A stretch of 64,000 nt of DNA. Source: Chrysoperla carnea (taxonomy: Eukaryota > Arthropoda > Insecta > Neuroptera > Chrysopidae). Of the stretch, positions 36,521 to 48,589 are shown piece after piece. The translations under genes and the position numbers were made by a program. The notes under the pieces were generated by a model. It saw nothing but the letters and a program-made list of their open reading frames with translations, was not told where the DNA came from and ran no database searches. Position 1 is the first letter of the stretch. The number at the start of each line of letters is the position of its first letter. The DNA lies in contig NC_058338.1 of assembly GCF_905475395.1 (NCBI RefSeq), forward strand, positions 5,532,935 through 5,596,934, given 5' to 3'.

Positions 36521-36789
36521 CAGGCATGAGCGAGTTATTTTAAGTCGAAGTTACCATTGTTATAACTTAATTGTGTGTCTCTTTATCCAAGACCACGTTG
36601 CTCATAGAAGAGGAAGCGAGATGGGTTTACGACTTTTCTACCTATCTCAGTTTCTCTAATAGTAATGAGATAGGTAGAATAAAAAATATTGTCTTTCTGT
36701 CTTACTCGTACTTTAGGCTGTCACTGTCTTACTCGTATGTTAAGTTAGGAGTCCGAGGTGCTTCTGTAAGCCACGTTTAACCATGCCTG
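36521..36789. mobile_element. hAT-type MITE, 269 bases, perfect 8-bp duplication
   Basis: Begins CAGGCATGAGCG and ends ACCATGCCTG, giving short inverted ends CAGGCATG. The target duplication ATCTAAAT is perfect at 36513-36520 and 36790-36797. The interior contains an inverted pair around CTACCTATCTCAGTTTCT and GAGATAGGTAG, and repeats of CTTACTCGTA. The open frame across it is not retained in the second copy at 42874-43160. Confidence 0.9.
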
Positions 36790-38447
36790 ATCTAAATAAT
36801 GAGTGGTCGCTTAAGGCTGTTCCCACAAAGTTACGTTTTCTTAAAATTATCTTCATGCATTCTATTATGCATTTTATATCAAAAAATCTAGAGAGTGTGA
36901 TAAAAAACTATCTTATATATTTAGACAATCTTATAGTTTATAATCATACCATAAAAATATAAGGTTGTCGATGATATAAAAACAAAATTTTTAATTGAAT
37001 AATGAGTTCATCGAAGATTCATCATTTGATGAACAGAGACGACTATAGTTAGAGTATTGATGATTGAAGAGATATATCTATATTATCAAATTTATAAGCA
37101 TCACTTGCACACAATAAATTATGTATTTTTGTAGTTGCGTGGTATTGTAAAGCCAAAAATAACAAGAGAATTTTTAAATTGGAATTCTTATCTGCAGAAA
37201 AATCAACTATAATATTTCATATATTTGTTTTTATAAAATATTATTATGGTTTATGCAACCATTTTATAAATTTGACACTGTTTATAGTATAAAATTTAAA
37301 TAGTGCGTGTCATGCAAAAAATTTTTTATTGGTTAAAAAATTTATTGTTTTTTTTGTAAATAAAATTCGGATGAATGAGATTTGAAGGTCTCTGAACTTA
37401 TAAACTCCACCAAAACTAAATTATTTTAGATTAGAATTCCGTACCTTGAACTTATCTTTTAACATTTAAAATTCTTCAAAATATGAATTTCATAGTTTTA
37501 ACCACTTCAAAAGAAAATTGTATGAACCATTGAAAACGAATTTCGTAAAATCAGCTAAAAATCGTTAAGTTGGTGTGACTTAATTTATGGATAGCTTCGA
37601 ATTGGGAGAGGGAGCTTGACGTCAACTTTCCCCTTCTCCACTCTTAATCCTTGATTCTTGCTAATCGGAAATAGTGCAACTAATTAGCACATAAATAGCA
37701 CTAAATTTTTAGGACTGAACCATTGGGTTTGTGATGGTGGGGGGGAGGGCTGTTGTAACATGGGTGAATTATTCATTTCTTTAAACTAACAAACTAACTG
37801 GGAATTTTTATTACATGGTTTTTACAACTTTTTTTTTTTAATAAGTATCTTCGTATAAAGTTTCCATTATAAAGTAATGAGTAATTTTGACACATCTGTT
37901 CATAACTTCTAAAAGAATTAAGTTCAAAGTCCATAAAAAGTTAGCTTTTTTTGTGTTTTATGACGACAGTATGATTTAAAATTTACATCGATCATTTTTT
38001 TTTTTTTTTTGATACAATTTGAAATTAATTATACTTTGATTAAAGTTCGAAAATCATTTTTGATTATCTTTAAAATGCAGATTTGCATAATGAACCCAAT
38101 TATTTTCGTATCACACAATAATTTATTTGCAAAATAGTTTTTTTGCATCACTTACAAGTTGAAACTTTACAAAACATCGGAAACTCAATTTAGAAATAGA
38201 ACGTAAAGTTAAATTCTATTATTGTTAGTACATTTAGACAGTACAGTGTATATTCAATTCAGAAAGATTGTTGTAACATTTGACATTTTAGTTTGAGATA
38301 AGATTCGGTGTTACGTTTATCTATGTACATATATGGGAAAAGTGATAAAATGAACTCTTTTATTATACCATTTCTTCCAAAACTATTGTATTGATAGCAG
38401 AGGAGATTTAGGAGAGCAAATTTGCCTTAATATCCGTTCAACCTTAA

Positions 38448-39165
38448 GGTAGTATGGATCTTCAACAGATTATCTTTAATTTAATACACACATTAGCATA
38501 ATTTATCATAATAATTAAACTGATTTTATAACAATTAATAATACATAAAATTCTATTAAAAAAAAAAAAAAAAAATATAGTTTTTTGACCATTCATTTTA
38601 TTGTAGTTATTGTAGTTATAATTCCTATATTATCGACATACTATACTCTAGAAATCTTTTGTATCATACTGAAAATAATAGATTTGGCAACGTTACAACG
38701 GTTTAAAGCGCCGAGTTATGTTCTTTAAAAGTTTCGGAGTCGATTGTCTATTTTATAAAAACAATTTTTTTGTGACATATTAATTAAACTTGTGAACCGA
38801 TGGCAACGACATCTGTTAATGATTTTGAAAGTTATCATACTCATAATGAAAATATACGGAAATTACAATGTGAGTTATGATTAATCGTTAATATTTTTAT
38901 ATATATATATATCTTTAAGCTCTTTTTTTTGTGCATTATTATGTGAACACAGTTTTTTGGAAATATGAGAATTTTGGTCTTGTATAAAGAATAAAGCACG
39001 GGATCCCATTGAGTTAATGTAAAAACTACGATTTTTAATTTTTCATTTAAAAGGTCGATTAGGTCGAACCTCAAACTTGAATAAAACCTTATTTAGATGC
39101 TTATCTTTAATTTAATAAAAGGCTAATTGTTTCTAAGTTTATTTTTATATTTTACCCATACTACC
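38448..39165. mobile_element. TTAA-flanked element with GGTAGTATGG ends (piggyBac-like MITE?)
   Basis: Inverted ends GGTAGTATGG (38448) and CCATACTACC (ending 39165) sit directly inside TTAA on both sides (38444-38447 and 39166-39169). TTAA duplication is typical of piggyBac-type elements, although this end sequence is not the usual one. A CCATACTACCTTAA end also occurs alone at about 16560. No transposase coding is seen. Confidence 0.5.
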
Positions 39166-39944
39166 TTAAGATGAATGTGTGCTAGTCATAGGCATTTAAT
39201 AGGGCTTTTCCTTTTAAAATCACGATTCATATTTGTTTCGTACTAAATGATTTATAACCAATGTGATAAAATGAATAACAAATATCTTCTATCTTAGTCC
39301 TACTTATTGCTGTCAGTACGAAAAAATAAACTCTGCACTTGCGCTTATGACATGATGAAAAGGCCTATGATTGTTATATGTATAAAGTTTGCATGACCAT
39401 TTAATCCCACATGTACCCTTTTTTCGTACATTTCTACAAAGTTTATTTACAAAACAAATACTTTTTTTTTTTTTAACTTAATCCGATTATATTTTTCTAT
39501 CTCACAATTTGCATATGTGTATTGTGTTTTGTTTGTGTATACATTTTTTTTACCAATACAATCAATTTATAAATGTAAATATCTGAAAAAAATGATTTTA
39601 AGAAATAAAGATGTGTTTGTTAGATTATTAGTTATTTTGTTGACTTCCGTCAGAGAGTATTTATCGATTAACGTAATTGAATTCTCTTCTTCATTTCCGT
39701 TATTCTATTTCGTTCTGTATAAACCTATAGTATTCGTATATTTGTATTGATACTATATTGAGAAACCTTCAATAATGGTTTCGAATGGTACCTCATAATG
39801 AACTTTTTCGATGGACAAACTCTGACATAAGTTTGTTTTTAATGAACAGACCGTAAGGCATAATAAATCGTTGGATAATGAACATATTAAGGTAATTTAT
39901 TTTCTTACTTCTGATTCAGAGGGGGCAAACGATTATTTTTCGTG

Positions 39945-40733
39945 TGTAAAATTGCAAAATATCGAAAAAAAATTTTTTATCTCCAATTTCGATAAAACTC
40001 AGTATATTAGGTAATTTTGACCCAAAAAGTACAAAAATCGGGTGCATTTGTTGACTTATCGAATAGTTTTTGAGATACGGCCCAAAATCGGGCCAAATAT
40101 TGCGATATCTCAGAAATTCTGCATCCAATCATTAAATAAACCCGATTTTCATAATTTTTGGATCAAAATTACCCCATCCACCGAGTTTCATCAAATTCCA
40201 CAACAAAAATTTTTTTCACGATTTTCTCGATTTTATCAAAGGGGTACCCCTTAAAAAAATTTCAAAAAATCGAAAAATTTTTTTTGATGTCAATTTCGAT
40301 AAAACTCAGTATATAAGGTACGTTTGACCCAAAAAGTACAAAAATCGGGTGCATTTGTTGACTGGTCGAATAGTTTTTGAGATACGGCCCAAAATCGATC
40401 CAAATATTGCGATATCTCAAAAACACTGGATCCAATCATTAAATTAACACGATTTTTGCACTTTTTGGATCAAAATTACCCCATCCACCGAGTTTCATCA
40501 AATTCCACAACAAAAATTTTTTTCACGATTTTCTCGATTTTTTCAAAGGGGTACCCCTTAAAAAAATTTCAAAAAATCGAAAAATTTTTTTTATCTCCAA
40601 TTTCGATAAAACTCAGTATATAAGGTAATTTTGACCCAAAAAGTACAAAAATCGGGTGCATTTGTTGACTGGTCGAATAGTTTTTGAGATACGGACTAAA
40701 ATCGATTCAAATATTGCGATATCTCAGAAACTC
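39945..40733 (-). repeat. 307-base satellite, array 1 (~2.6 units)
   Basis: The marker AAAACTCAGTATAT recurs at 39994, 40301 and 40608, so the unit is 307 bases. It carries TTTGACCCAAAAAGTACAAA, TGCATTTGTTGACT, GAGATACGGCCCAAAATCG, TCCACCGAGTTTCATCAAAT and GGGGTACCCCTTAAAAAA. Orientation is opposite to the arrays at 58355 and 62673. It ends abruptly at a SINE-head fragment. Confidence 0.9.
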
Positions 40734-40734
40734 G

Positions 40735-40762
40735 CCTTAACCAACTGAACTAATAAGGCGAC
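40735..40762 (-). repeat. 28-base fragment of the tRNA-SINE head
   Basis: CGCCTTAACCAACTGAACTA followed by ATAAGGCG matches the 5' end of the SINE at about 21441-21468, with small changes. Only the A-box arm remains. It abuts the 307-base satellite array at 40733. Confidence 0.6.
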
Positions 40763-41232
40763 CACTTTTGTATATGTCTAGACACATTTTCCTATATAAA
40801 ATGACATAGTTTTTTTTTTATATATAAAAAAACATAGCAAACAATAAATTAAACGATTAGATTCTAATCGATGTTGTTTTAAATAAATATTAAATAGACA
40901 TGAAGATGGTTGTGCTATTAAGTATAAAATGTATATAATTATTAAACATTTAATACTTGTTAGAGTATAGAGTAGTAGACTTACTGACATAATAATTGAT
41001 TAAGTAATATTAATAATATAATGAATGTTATGGGAGTGGTGTGTATGATTTACATGAACTTGTTTAAATTATTTCAAGTGTGGAAATATTTATTTTTTAT
41101 TATATTGATCTAAAATGTTTGTTTAGTCATATTTATGTTCTTCAAATTATTACTATTTTATGTATTAGCTATTAGAAAACACGTTTTTTTTTATTATTGC
41201 TGAATTTTAAATTGAGTACGATTTATGGTTGA

Positions 41233-41715
41233 CTAGCTGTGAACTACCCGCTTTGCTGGGCAACATCCCCACTTGCACCCCTCCCTCCACATTTCCTTGC
41301 GTGGGATAACAGTTTTGTAATGTACACGTCATGCTCTTTTATTTGATACCCCACTTAGGTATATTTGTAAATATTCGATAATTCCTTCCCACTTTCTCGC
41401 TACACCTTTCTACCCTCCGAATGTTAAAAGTAGATAAAAACAATAGATCTTTGAAGCTGGTTGTATATCGTGTCAATATTTGAGCTTAATCGATGCACAA
41501 CTTTTTTAGTTTTTGAAGCATATCCCTTTCAACCCCTATTTCAACCCCTTACTCTACTATAATATGGATGTATTATACATAAAAACCTTCCTCTTGAATC
41601 ACTCTATCTATTAAAAAAAACCGCATCAAAATCCGTTGCGTAGTTTCAAAGATTTAAGCATACAAAAGGACATAGGGACAGAGAAAGCGACTTTGTTTTA
41701 TACTATGTATTGATT
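41233..41715. repeat. Unclassified interspersed repeat
   Basis: A GC-richer block starting GACTAGCTGTGAACTACCCG and ending near AAAGCGACTTTGTTTTATAC and TATGTATTGAT. It includes CCGCATCAAAATCCGTTGCG and GGACATAGGGACAGAG. I believe such blocks are widespread in insect genomes as retrotransposon 3' ends, but this rests on memory and the class is not certain. Single copy here. Confidence 0.4.
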
Positions 41716-42427
41716 AGGAATTAAGAGAAACATTGTAGAAATTGATTCTGATCTATCATCACTTCTATTAAATTGAAGTAAAGAACTCAGGTCACCTAGA
41801 ACCACCCTCCCCCCACCAAGTCAGTTCTATCCAAAAAAAAATTATATATATGTGCTAATTAGTTGCTCTTTTCCCAAATTTGTTACTCAATCTATTTAGG
41901 CTGACGTCAAACTACTCCGTAAACAAATCGTAAAAACTGTATAAACCCAAAATTCCAGTAAACACTTACGAAAAAATAAACCGTTTAAAGTGAAACCTAT
42001 GTATGACCTTCTCCCATTACCACTTACCAAATCGGGTCTGCTTTCAAAGTTTAATGCTATTTATGTGCTCTTTAGTTTTCCTAGTCTCGATTTTGTTGCT
42101 TAAGTCGTAGCAGGAATTAACGATTAAAAGTGGGGGAGGGGCTAGGTTGAAGTCACGCTAAGCCCCCCTTCAAATAATAAAAACTGCACAACTCGGAAAC
42201 TTATCAAATTGACCACATTTTATTGTGTACTGATTTGAAGGACCCGCCTCACTTATTTTGAAGTCAATTAGAAACTAAATCTATTTAATTTATGAATGTC
42301 ATTTAAAAAAATGATGAATAGAATAAAATGAATAATTAATTAAAAACGAACACATTCTATAATTTTATTAATTATAAATTTTAATTATTTTAAATTTATA
42401 TTTCACTCTGTTAATAAAATTGTTTAT

Positions 42428-42462
42428 CACAGTCACAGTCACAGTCATAGTCATAGTCACGT
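42428..42462. repeat. Short tandem repeat (CACAGT/CATAGT)n
   Basis: Six-base units: about four CACAGT followed by CATAGT variants. Non-coding. Confidence 0.7.
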
Positions 42463-42873
42463 CTATACTACTCCAGACGCTGTCAATAACATCCGTCTGT
42501 TGTACATACTGGACTCTACGGGAAGATAATTTATTTTTAGATTTTTTTGGGACGAAGCGAATTTTTAGGTTCCCTGATCAAATGTTCTGCCAACTAAATG
42601 CCATCTCTAGTCATAGCTTTATTTTGATTTTCTTGAGGTGAGATTGGGCTGGTGGTATTGTCGATTTCACTTAGACCACTAGGACTATGAATATCGTTGT
42701 GTATCAATCACTACTTCATGAAAAATTTAGAGTTGTTTAGAAAAAGCAAGAGTGCGTTTTGATATTTAATGTCAGCGGATTCCAAACGTTGTTAAAAAAT
42801 GACTTACCGAATGCTCGATAATTCGAACAGCGGAATAAAATTTTTCCTTAAGACAAATATGAGTTGTCTACGA

Positions 42874-43160
42874 CAGGCATGGGCGAGTTATTTTAAGTCG
42901 AAGTCACCATTGTTAAAACTTTATTGTGTGTCATAAACTTTATTGTGTGTCTCTTTATGCAAGTCCGCGTTGCTTATAGAGGAAGAAGCAAGATGGGTAT
43001 ACGACTCTTCTACCTATCTCAGTTTCTCTAATAGTAATGAGATAGGTAGAAAAAAAATGTTGTCTCTCTGTCTTACTCGTATTTTAGGTTGTCACTGTCT
43101 TACTCGTATGTTAAGTTAAGAGTTCCAGAGACTTCTGTAAGTCACGTTTGCCAATGCCTA
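42874..43160. mobile_element. hAT-type MITE, 287 bases, perfect 8-bp duplication
   Basis: Second copy of the element at 36521-36789. It starts CAGGCATGGGCG and ends CCAATGCCTA, where the last base has changed from G. The target duplication GTCTACGA is perfect at 42866-42873 and 43161-43168. A short internal duplication of TTTATTGTGTGTC explains the extra length. Confidence 0.9.
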
Positions 43161-44596
43161 GTCTACGAATCTTGTCGACAGCGCCTGGAGTATACTTAAT
43201 TTAAATAACTATTTTATGGACATTTTACTGTGTTATTTTATTTACACTCGTGTGTATCGGTCATTGTAAGATCTATTTTATTACGCCATCAATAAATTTT
43301 ATTCATCTTAAATAGTCAAAATTATTTAATTTAGAATTATTGATCGATTATTTGTTTATACGGAAATATTTTTAATATACTTAAAAACAATATGTGCCAC
43401 TTTGGAATAACTTTTTAATAAAATGCTTTTATCTGTTTTGTAAAAAAAAATAAATAAGTTTATATTATAAAGTGGAGTAACCTTGAAAATTTTAAGTATT
43501 GCTAAAAAATTTACGTAGTGTTTTTTTTGAATGTAAGTAGGTGATAAAAACATTGTATGCAAGAATTACTAATTCGTGATGTCGTCATGCGCTTATTTAC
43601 TGTTTTCTCTCTTACTCTTTTGCTTAGCTACAATTTCTTTATTGTATGTATTTTCCGGATGGCTAAACTTAAAAACTGCTCATTCCAGACAGAAAAATAA
43701 TTTAATAACACAATTTCCTGTTTGAATCTTTATTGCTTTGTTCCGATTTAAATGAAAATGATTTCAAAAATAATAATAAGCAATAAAAGAGGAACCTGTT
43801 ACTGAATCTCTAGCATCTAGATCTATGGATATTTGGACCTTTCTAGACAATCCACCTATCGGGTTGGCGATACAGATAGCAAAATAGTCAAAACTTTTCT
43901 GCCAGGCCTTCTTCTTACACGTATGAGACCTGTCGTATGTAAAATTAAATAATTCCTGCAGGTTCCTTGAGTTTAGATTTGATTATACTTAAATCTTGGG
44001 TTACTTTTTGATTGGTGATTACTAGTTGCGAGCGAGACCAAGACCATAGTTGTCTTTGGTATTGGTCTTGACGATTGTATCTTAATATTAGTCTTTTTCA
44101 AAAATATGCCTTGGTCTTATATTATATTTTTCTTGAAAAATTTGCGAGACCAAAAGCAAGACCACAAGATGCGACTTATTTTGCTAATCACTATTGATTA
44201 CGCTTTCTGAGCGTTTTGCTACAGGAATCCTTGAATGAGCACAAGATACTGCCTGTCATGTATTGAGACGATACTGCTTGACACTTTTGAGGTGGTAATC
44301 GTCGTGTATAGCTTGAATCAATCATTACAGACATTTTAGATCTTTTGTAAATTTCTGAAGATTTTTTATTAAGTGATTAAATGAAGATATTCTTATCGAA
44401 GGGCATTTTTGTACTAATGCGTTGAATAATTTTTTGTTAAGTAATTTTTATCTATCTGTGAAAAATCAACTCGATTTGATAGTAACTCTTGGTACACATA
44501 TGTTCAATAACTTATGGAATCACTTGAACTTTGATACGTCAACAAAAAGTAGTTTTTTATATGCGTTTTTTTTTTTCCAAATTTTCTCCAAATTAG

Positions 44597-45581
44597 GTAA
44601 ATAATCTGTGCGGACGAATACATGGATTCAAACGTATCAGTAGCGACATCCATACGACCAAATAACAACCATACATCGGATAAAAGTATGGAAAAAATGA
44701 CACACATATCGTCATCATCAAAGAACAATAACACATCAAACAATTGTAGTACGGAGACCCAGGTAGAAACGGGTGGTGGAGGCGCGGGTCCAGGTGGTGG
44801 AGGTCATAAAAACGGCACAGCTGATACTTCATCCGATGAAAGTGACATCGAAGACGACCTTGTGTCAGCTATCCATTATAACACAATTTCATCACTTGCA
44901 GCACTTAAAGATATGTTACAAATGGAAGGAGAAGATGATGAAGGCGATTCCGAAACAGGAACGTTCTTCAAGCATTACTTCCTGAAACATATGAACGCCT
45001 TACCTTCCCGAAACTTATGTTCGCCCTTCAACTACGATCGACGTCGCTTATCTGAATGTCGAGAAGAGGATGAAGACGAAGAACAAAAAGACTCACAGAA
45101 TCATCAACCGCCGCCGACTCCGGGTAATTCGGCGGCAACAACTAGTGGTAGTGAAAAAAGTTTATCGGATGCATCCTCAAATGCATCCAAACAATCTATG
45201 GATAAAACACCACAAGTTCCACAAACACAAGTGAGTGAGAAAATTTTAACAGGACCTAAACATAAATTTATTGTGACCAAAACACAGACTCAAACACAAA
45301 TTGCGCAAGCATTACGACGACGACCGTATAATCAAGCGTACACAGTGCATTTTCCAACGACGTCAGATACATATCGACCATCGGTACAGGGTATTTTTAA
45401 TCGTGCATCACCATTGCCAAGTCCACATTTAGATAAACGTTTTTTTGATCAATCATTAATTGAAATGAAATCACAAGCATCCAGTACGTCCACATTGGAT
45501 GATTCATCAATTATTGACGAAGTGTGGGTGAAACGTACTGGTGATTCAACGCCGATAGCAAATGTTGCTAATAAAAAAAAA
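44597..45581 (+). CDS. Large acidic, Ser-rich exon of the unrecognised gene; probable alternative start
   Basis: The frame is open from 44601. The first ATG (44622, context AATACATGG) gives 320 residues up to the consensus donor GTAAGT at 45582, ending on a codon boundary. The acceptor-like tract ending TTAG at 44596 would make the first 25 bases untranslated. Residues 1-50 are Asn/Ser-rich, then a Gly-rich run (GGGGAGPGGGG) and an acidic segment with SDESDIEDDLVSAIHY. A hydrophobic-basic patch follows (TFFKHYFLKHMNALPSRN), then a Pro/Ser/Glu-rich region. A conserved-looking C-terminal part has KHKFIVTKTQTQTQ, RPSVQGIFNRASPLPSPH and LDKRFFDQSLIEMK. An AG at 44761-44762 would let the upstream exon (29678, phase 0) join in frame at 44763. 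I do not recognise the family. The rest must lie to the right. Confidence 0.8.
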
Positions 45582-45724
45582 GTAAGTGATGACTTTTTTT
45601 TTTTTGTTATTTTATTATTGTGGAAATTTCCCGATTTTAATTGTAGGTATAATTGCTTTTGGTGGTAGGAAATTTTATATGAACGTTGAACATGTTTTTG
45701 TATATGGGATTTACTTGATAGATT

Positions 45725-46425
45725 TGCTAGCAGCCAAACACGGCGTTGCTCGGGTTAAAATACATCGCTTGTTTAATGGTATAAATAATATTTAAGGATC
45801 CATTTTTTAACGTAAATGTTATAGATTTTTATAATAAAACCCGAAAGAAGAGTTTTATTCTATTCTATTATCTTCTATTGTCCTTTTTCTTGTTAGAAAA
45901 TCGTTGAATTTAGTAAAATTTATATCCAGGCAGAATATTTTAATATAAATAACTTACTTTTAACAATAAAACCCTTGAAAAAACACTAAACTTGGTTGAA
46001 ATTAAAAGATTTAAATTTCGGAAGAAGGCCCAGAAAGTTCGTGTCCGGTTCTGGCTTGATAGTTTTACTGGTCGTCGAGGGATGGCGCTAACAGCTCTCG
46101 GCGGTCAGTTTAAAGTTGATTATGATTATAGTTTTCGATTTAAACAAACTTTCTCGACCATTTCTAAAATTTTCTAGAAAATTTCAAATCGATTTTGACC
46201 GTTACACACATTTGGCAACTTTCTAGATCATTCCAGAAGTTCTTATGAGTAAGAAAAGGACAGATATATATTTTTTCACATTTTTACCACCCACAACCAC
46301 CAAAACCACCAAACTCCACCACTAACTAACGCCACCAAACTCCCGTACTCTCACCAGAAGACCAAGGGGTATTTACCGCCTCAACGGGAAGTTGATTGGA
46401 GTTGGTGGTCATAGAGAAAACTCGG
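45725..46425 (+). repeat. Interspersed repeat E, copy 2
   Basis: Same repeat as 28588-29245, beginning CTAGCAGCCAAACACGGCG. It lies about 145 bases after the exon end at 45581. An open frame at 45992-46177 covers the TCGGAAGAAGGCCCAGAAAG part, but copy 1 does not keep it. Confidence 0.65.
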
Positions 46426-47087
46426 GCAAAACGGGTTGAGATATGCAAATTTTAAAACGAAGCTAGGAGAATAATCTGATCGATAGACGCCACTCAAAGT
46501 CTTAACTTTTTTTTTTTATTTAAACTGGCTTCAGCAAATCTGCTATATAGCCAAAGTCTTAACTTATAAGAATTTTTAAGTATAAGGTATCTTTGAGAAA
46601 CATAAGTTGAGTCAAAATATCTTTTTTTATCTTCTCTAAAGTCATTGCTCTTCTAAGAGTCATTTTGTGAACTTGCGCTCTATTGCATGATTATCAATTG
46701 AAACATTTTCAAACTCGAGCCTCAATACAACAAAAACATCCTTGATTGGATTGTAAACGTGCTTAATAAAACTCACATTTCGTAATATTTTTTACGAGTT
46801 CTTGATTTGAAATTTTATTGATTATAAAAATCGAGGTCTATCAACAGTTGATTTAAAAAATTTATTGTTATTTTATTATAATGCAAGAGTTATTTTCATT
46901 GTTTTCACAATTCGATAATATTGTTGCGTGTTTGCAACTATACGTACTTAAATATATGGTGGGGGGGCTGAGGAAGTGTGCGATTTTGAAAACGTTGTAC
47001 AAAAACTTATTAATTTATTCAAATTATTATTTTTTTACTATCTTAAAATCCACAAAAAGAAGGTATGTATGTCACCAATTAGGCGGA

Positions 47088-47836
47088 CCCACTAATTTTG
47101 GGACATTCTTTTCAGCTGCCATGCCAGTTTTTCACTAGCTGTCACTAATTTGCTTAATTTCGGAACCAGGACTCCACAATCTTGAAACCTATTAGAGCTG
47201 GGTTAATTTTGATCACAGATTTGAAAAGTATGCCTCAAATTTAGTAGGATTACATACTTGGTTGATCAAAATTGGATAAAATTTGGATGTGATAGAGCAA
47301 AAACAAATTTTTTGGATTCTGATGACGTCATCAAGTTAAAAAATTCGATTTTTTTGATAACACAGGCAAATTTGATCCGATCTTATTGGAATTTTTTTTG
47401 AAACCCACTAACTTTGGGTCATGCTTTTCAGCTGTGATAACAGTTTTCACTAGCTATCAATTTCGTGCTTAATTCCGGCACCAAGACTCCACAATCTCGA
47501 ATCCTATTAGAGCTAGGTTAATTTTGATCACAAATTTGAAAAGTGTGACCCAAATTTAGTAGGATTACATACTCGGTTTATCAAAATTGGATAAAGTTCG
47601 GATGTGATAGAGAAAAAATAAATTTTTTGGATTCTGATGACGTCATAAAGTTAAAAAATTCGATTTTTTTGACATCTCAGGCAAATTTGATCCGATCTTA
47701 TTGGAATTTTTTGGAAACCCACTAATTTTGGGTCATTCTTTTCAGCTGTGAAGCCAGTTTTTTTCTAGTATCACTTACGTGCTTAATTCCGGGACCAGGA
47801 CTCCTAATTCTTAAAACCTATTAGAGTTAAGTTAAT
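47088..47836 (+). repeat. 316-base satellite, array 3 (~2.4 units)
   Basis: The same unit again, starting at ACCCACTAATTTTGG and ending in TTAGAGTTAAGTTAAT. The palindrome is intact in one unit (TGATGACGTCATCA) and changed in the other. The left junction follows CACCAATTAGGCGG, a motif from the hairpin-ended repeat family, suggesting insertion at or next to such a copy. Confidence 0.88.
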
Positions 47837-48589
47837 GTTTTATAACCAACGTTTTTAAAATCGTATATTTCTCTGCGTCACTTTGTAAATGGTCGTGCGA
47901 TTCGATACTTAAATAAATTTCCAACACAAAATAATATTTTATTGTTGAATGAAAACACGAAAGAAAGATGGTTGGATGTACGTTCGTATTAAAAAAATAA
48001 AAACATTATAGTTGTTGATTATGTAAACGACGACGTATAATTTTACATTTACTAAGTGTACAAAAAGTTAAAAATAACACTCACAAAGTTATTATCATTT
48101 TCTTGTTTACACAAATATTTGAAGAAATATCGGTTAAATAGTCAATAAGTAAATCGTGATAGTCATAAACCGTTAGTGATACTAAAAGAAAATTATTTTT
48201 CAAGAAAGGGTAGGTAATTTAAGTATATACAATAAAGGCTATTACCATTTTTGGTCTAAAGTGCACGGTTATGGAGATATAGCGTAAAACGGTTTTCCTT
48301 AAAATGGAGGCACTTTCCTTAAATTGGAGGATTTTGTGCATTTACATTCAAGTACATGATACTGAACCTGTTTAAATAATAAAATAACTCCTGCAATTTA
48401 ATGCAGAAAAAAATTTTATGTAATAAGAAAGATCAATAGGGTATTATCGTTAGTCAAAAATAAATTATGAAATTTGAAAAAAGTTAAAATTTATGTAAAA
48501 ATATAATTAAATATTCTGATTTCGAGTCATAAAAGCACATTTTTCTTTTAAAATATTAAAATTAAAAATCGTAATTCTTAAACTGTATA

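Larger units (their letters stand above)
29679..44596 (+). other. Long intron of the unrecognised gene, or region between its alternative 5' ends
   Basis: Almost 15 kb between the exon at 29419-29678 and the exon that starts at 44597 or 44763. It is filled with repeats listed separately: satellite arrays at 29911 and 39945, a SINE at 32599, hairpin-ended repeats at 33000-36000, repeat D at 34733, hAT MITEs at 36521 and 42874, and a TTAA element at 38448. Further repeats lie at 41233-41715 and about 44030-44180 (GAGACCAAGACCA and inverted GGTCTTG motifs). No other exon could be supported. Confidence 0.5.

Noticed and set aside
39916-40254. Open frames in the 307-base satellite encoding similar peptides on both strands
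   Set aside because: The frames recur because the unit recurs. They are not in a constant phase (307 is not divisible by three) and have no start or domain.
44504-44832. Minus-strand frames opposite the large acidic exon
   Set aside because: They are shadows of the plus-strand reading frame, which has composition, donor and start context in its favour.
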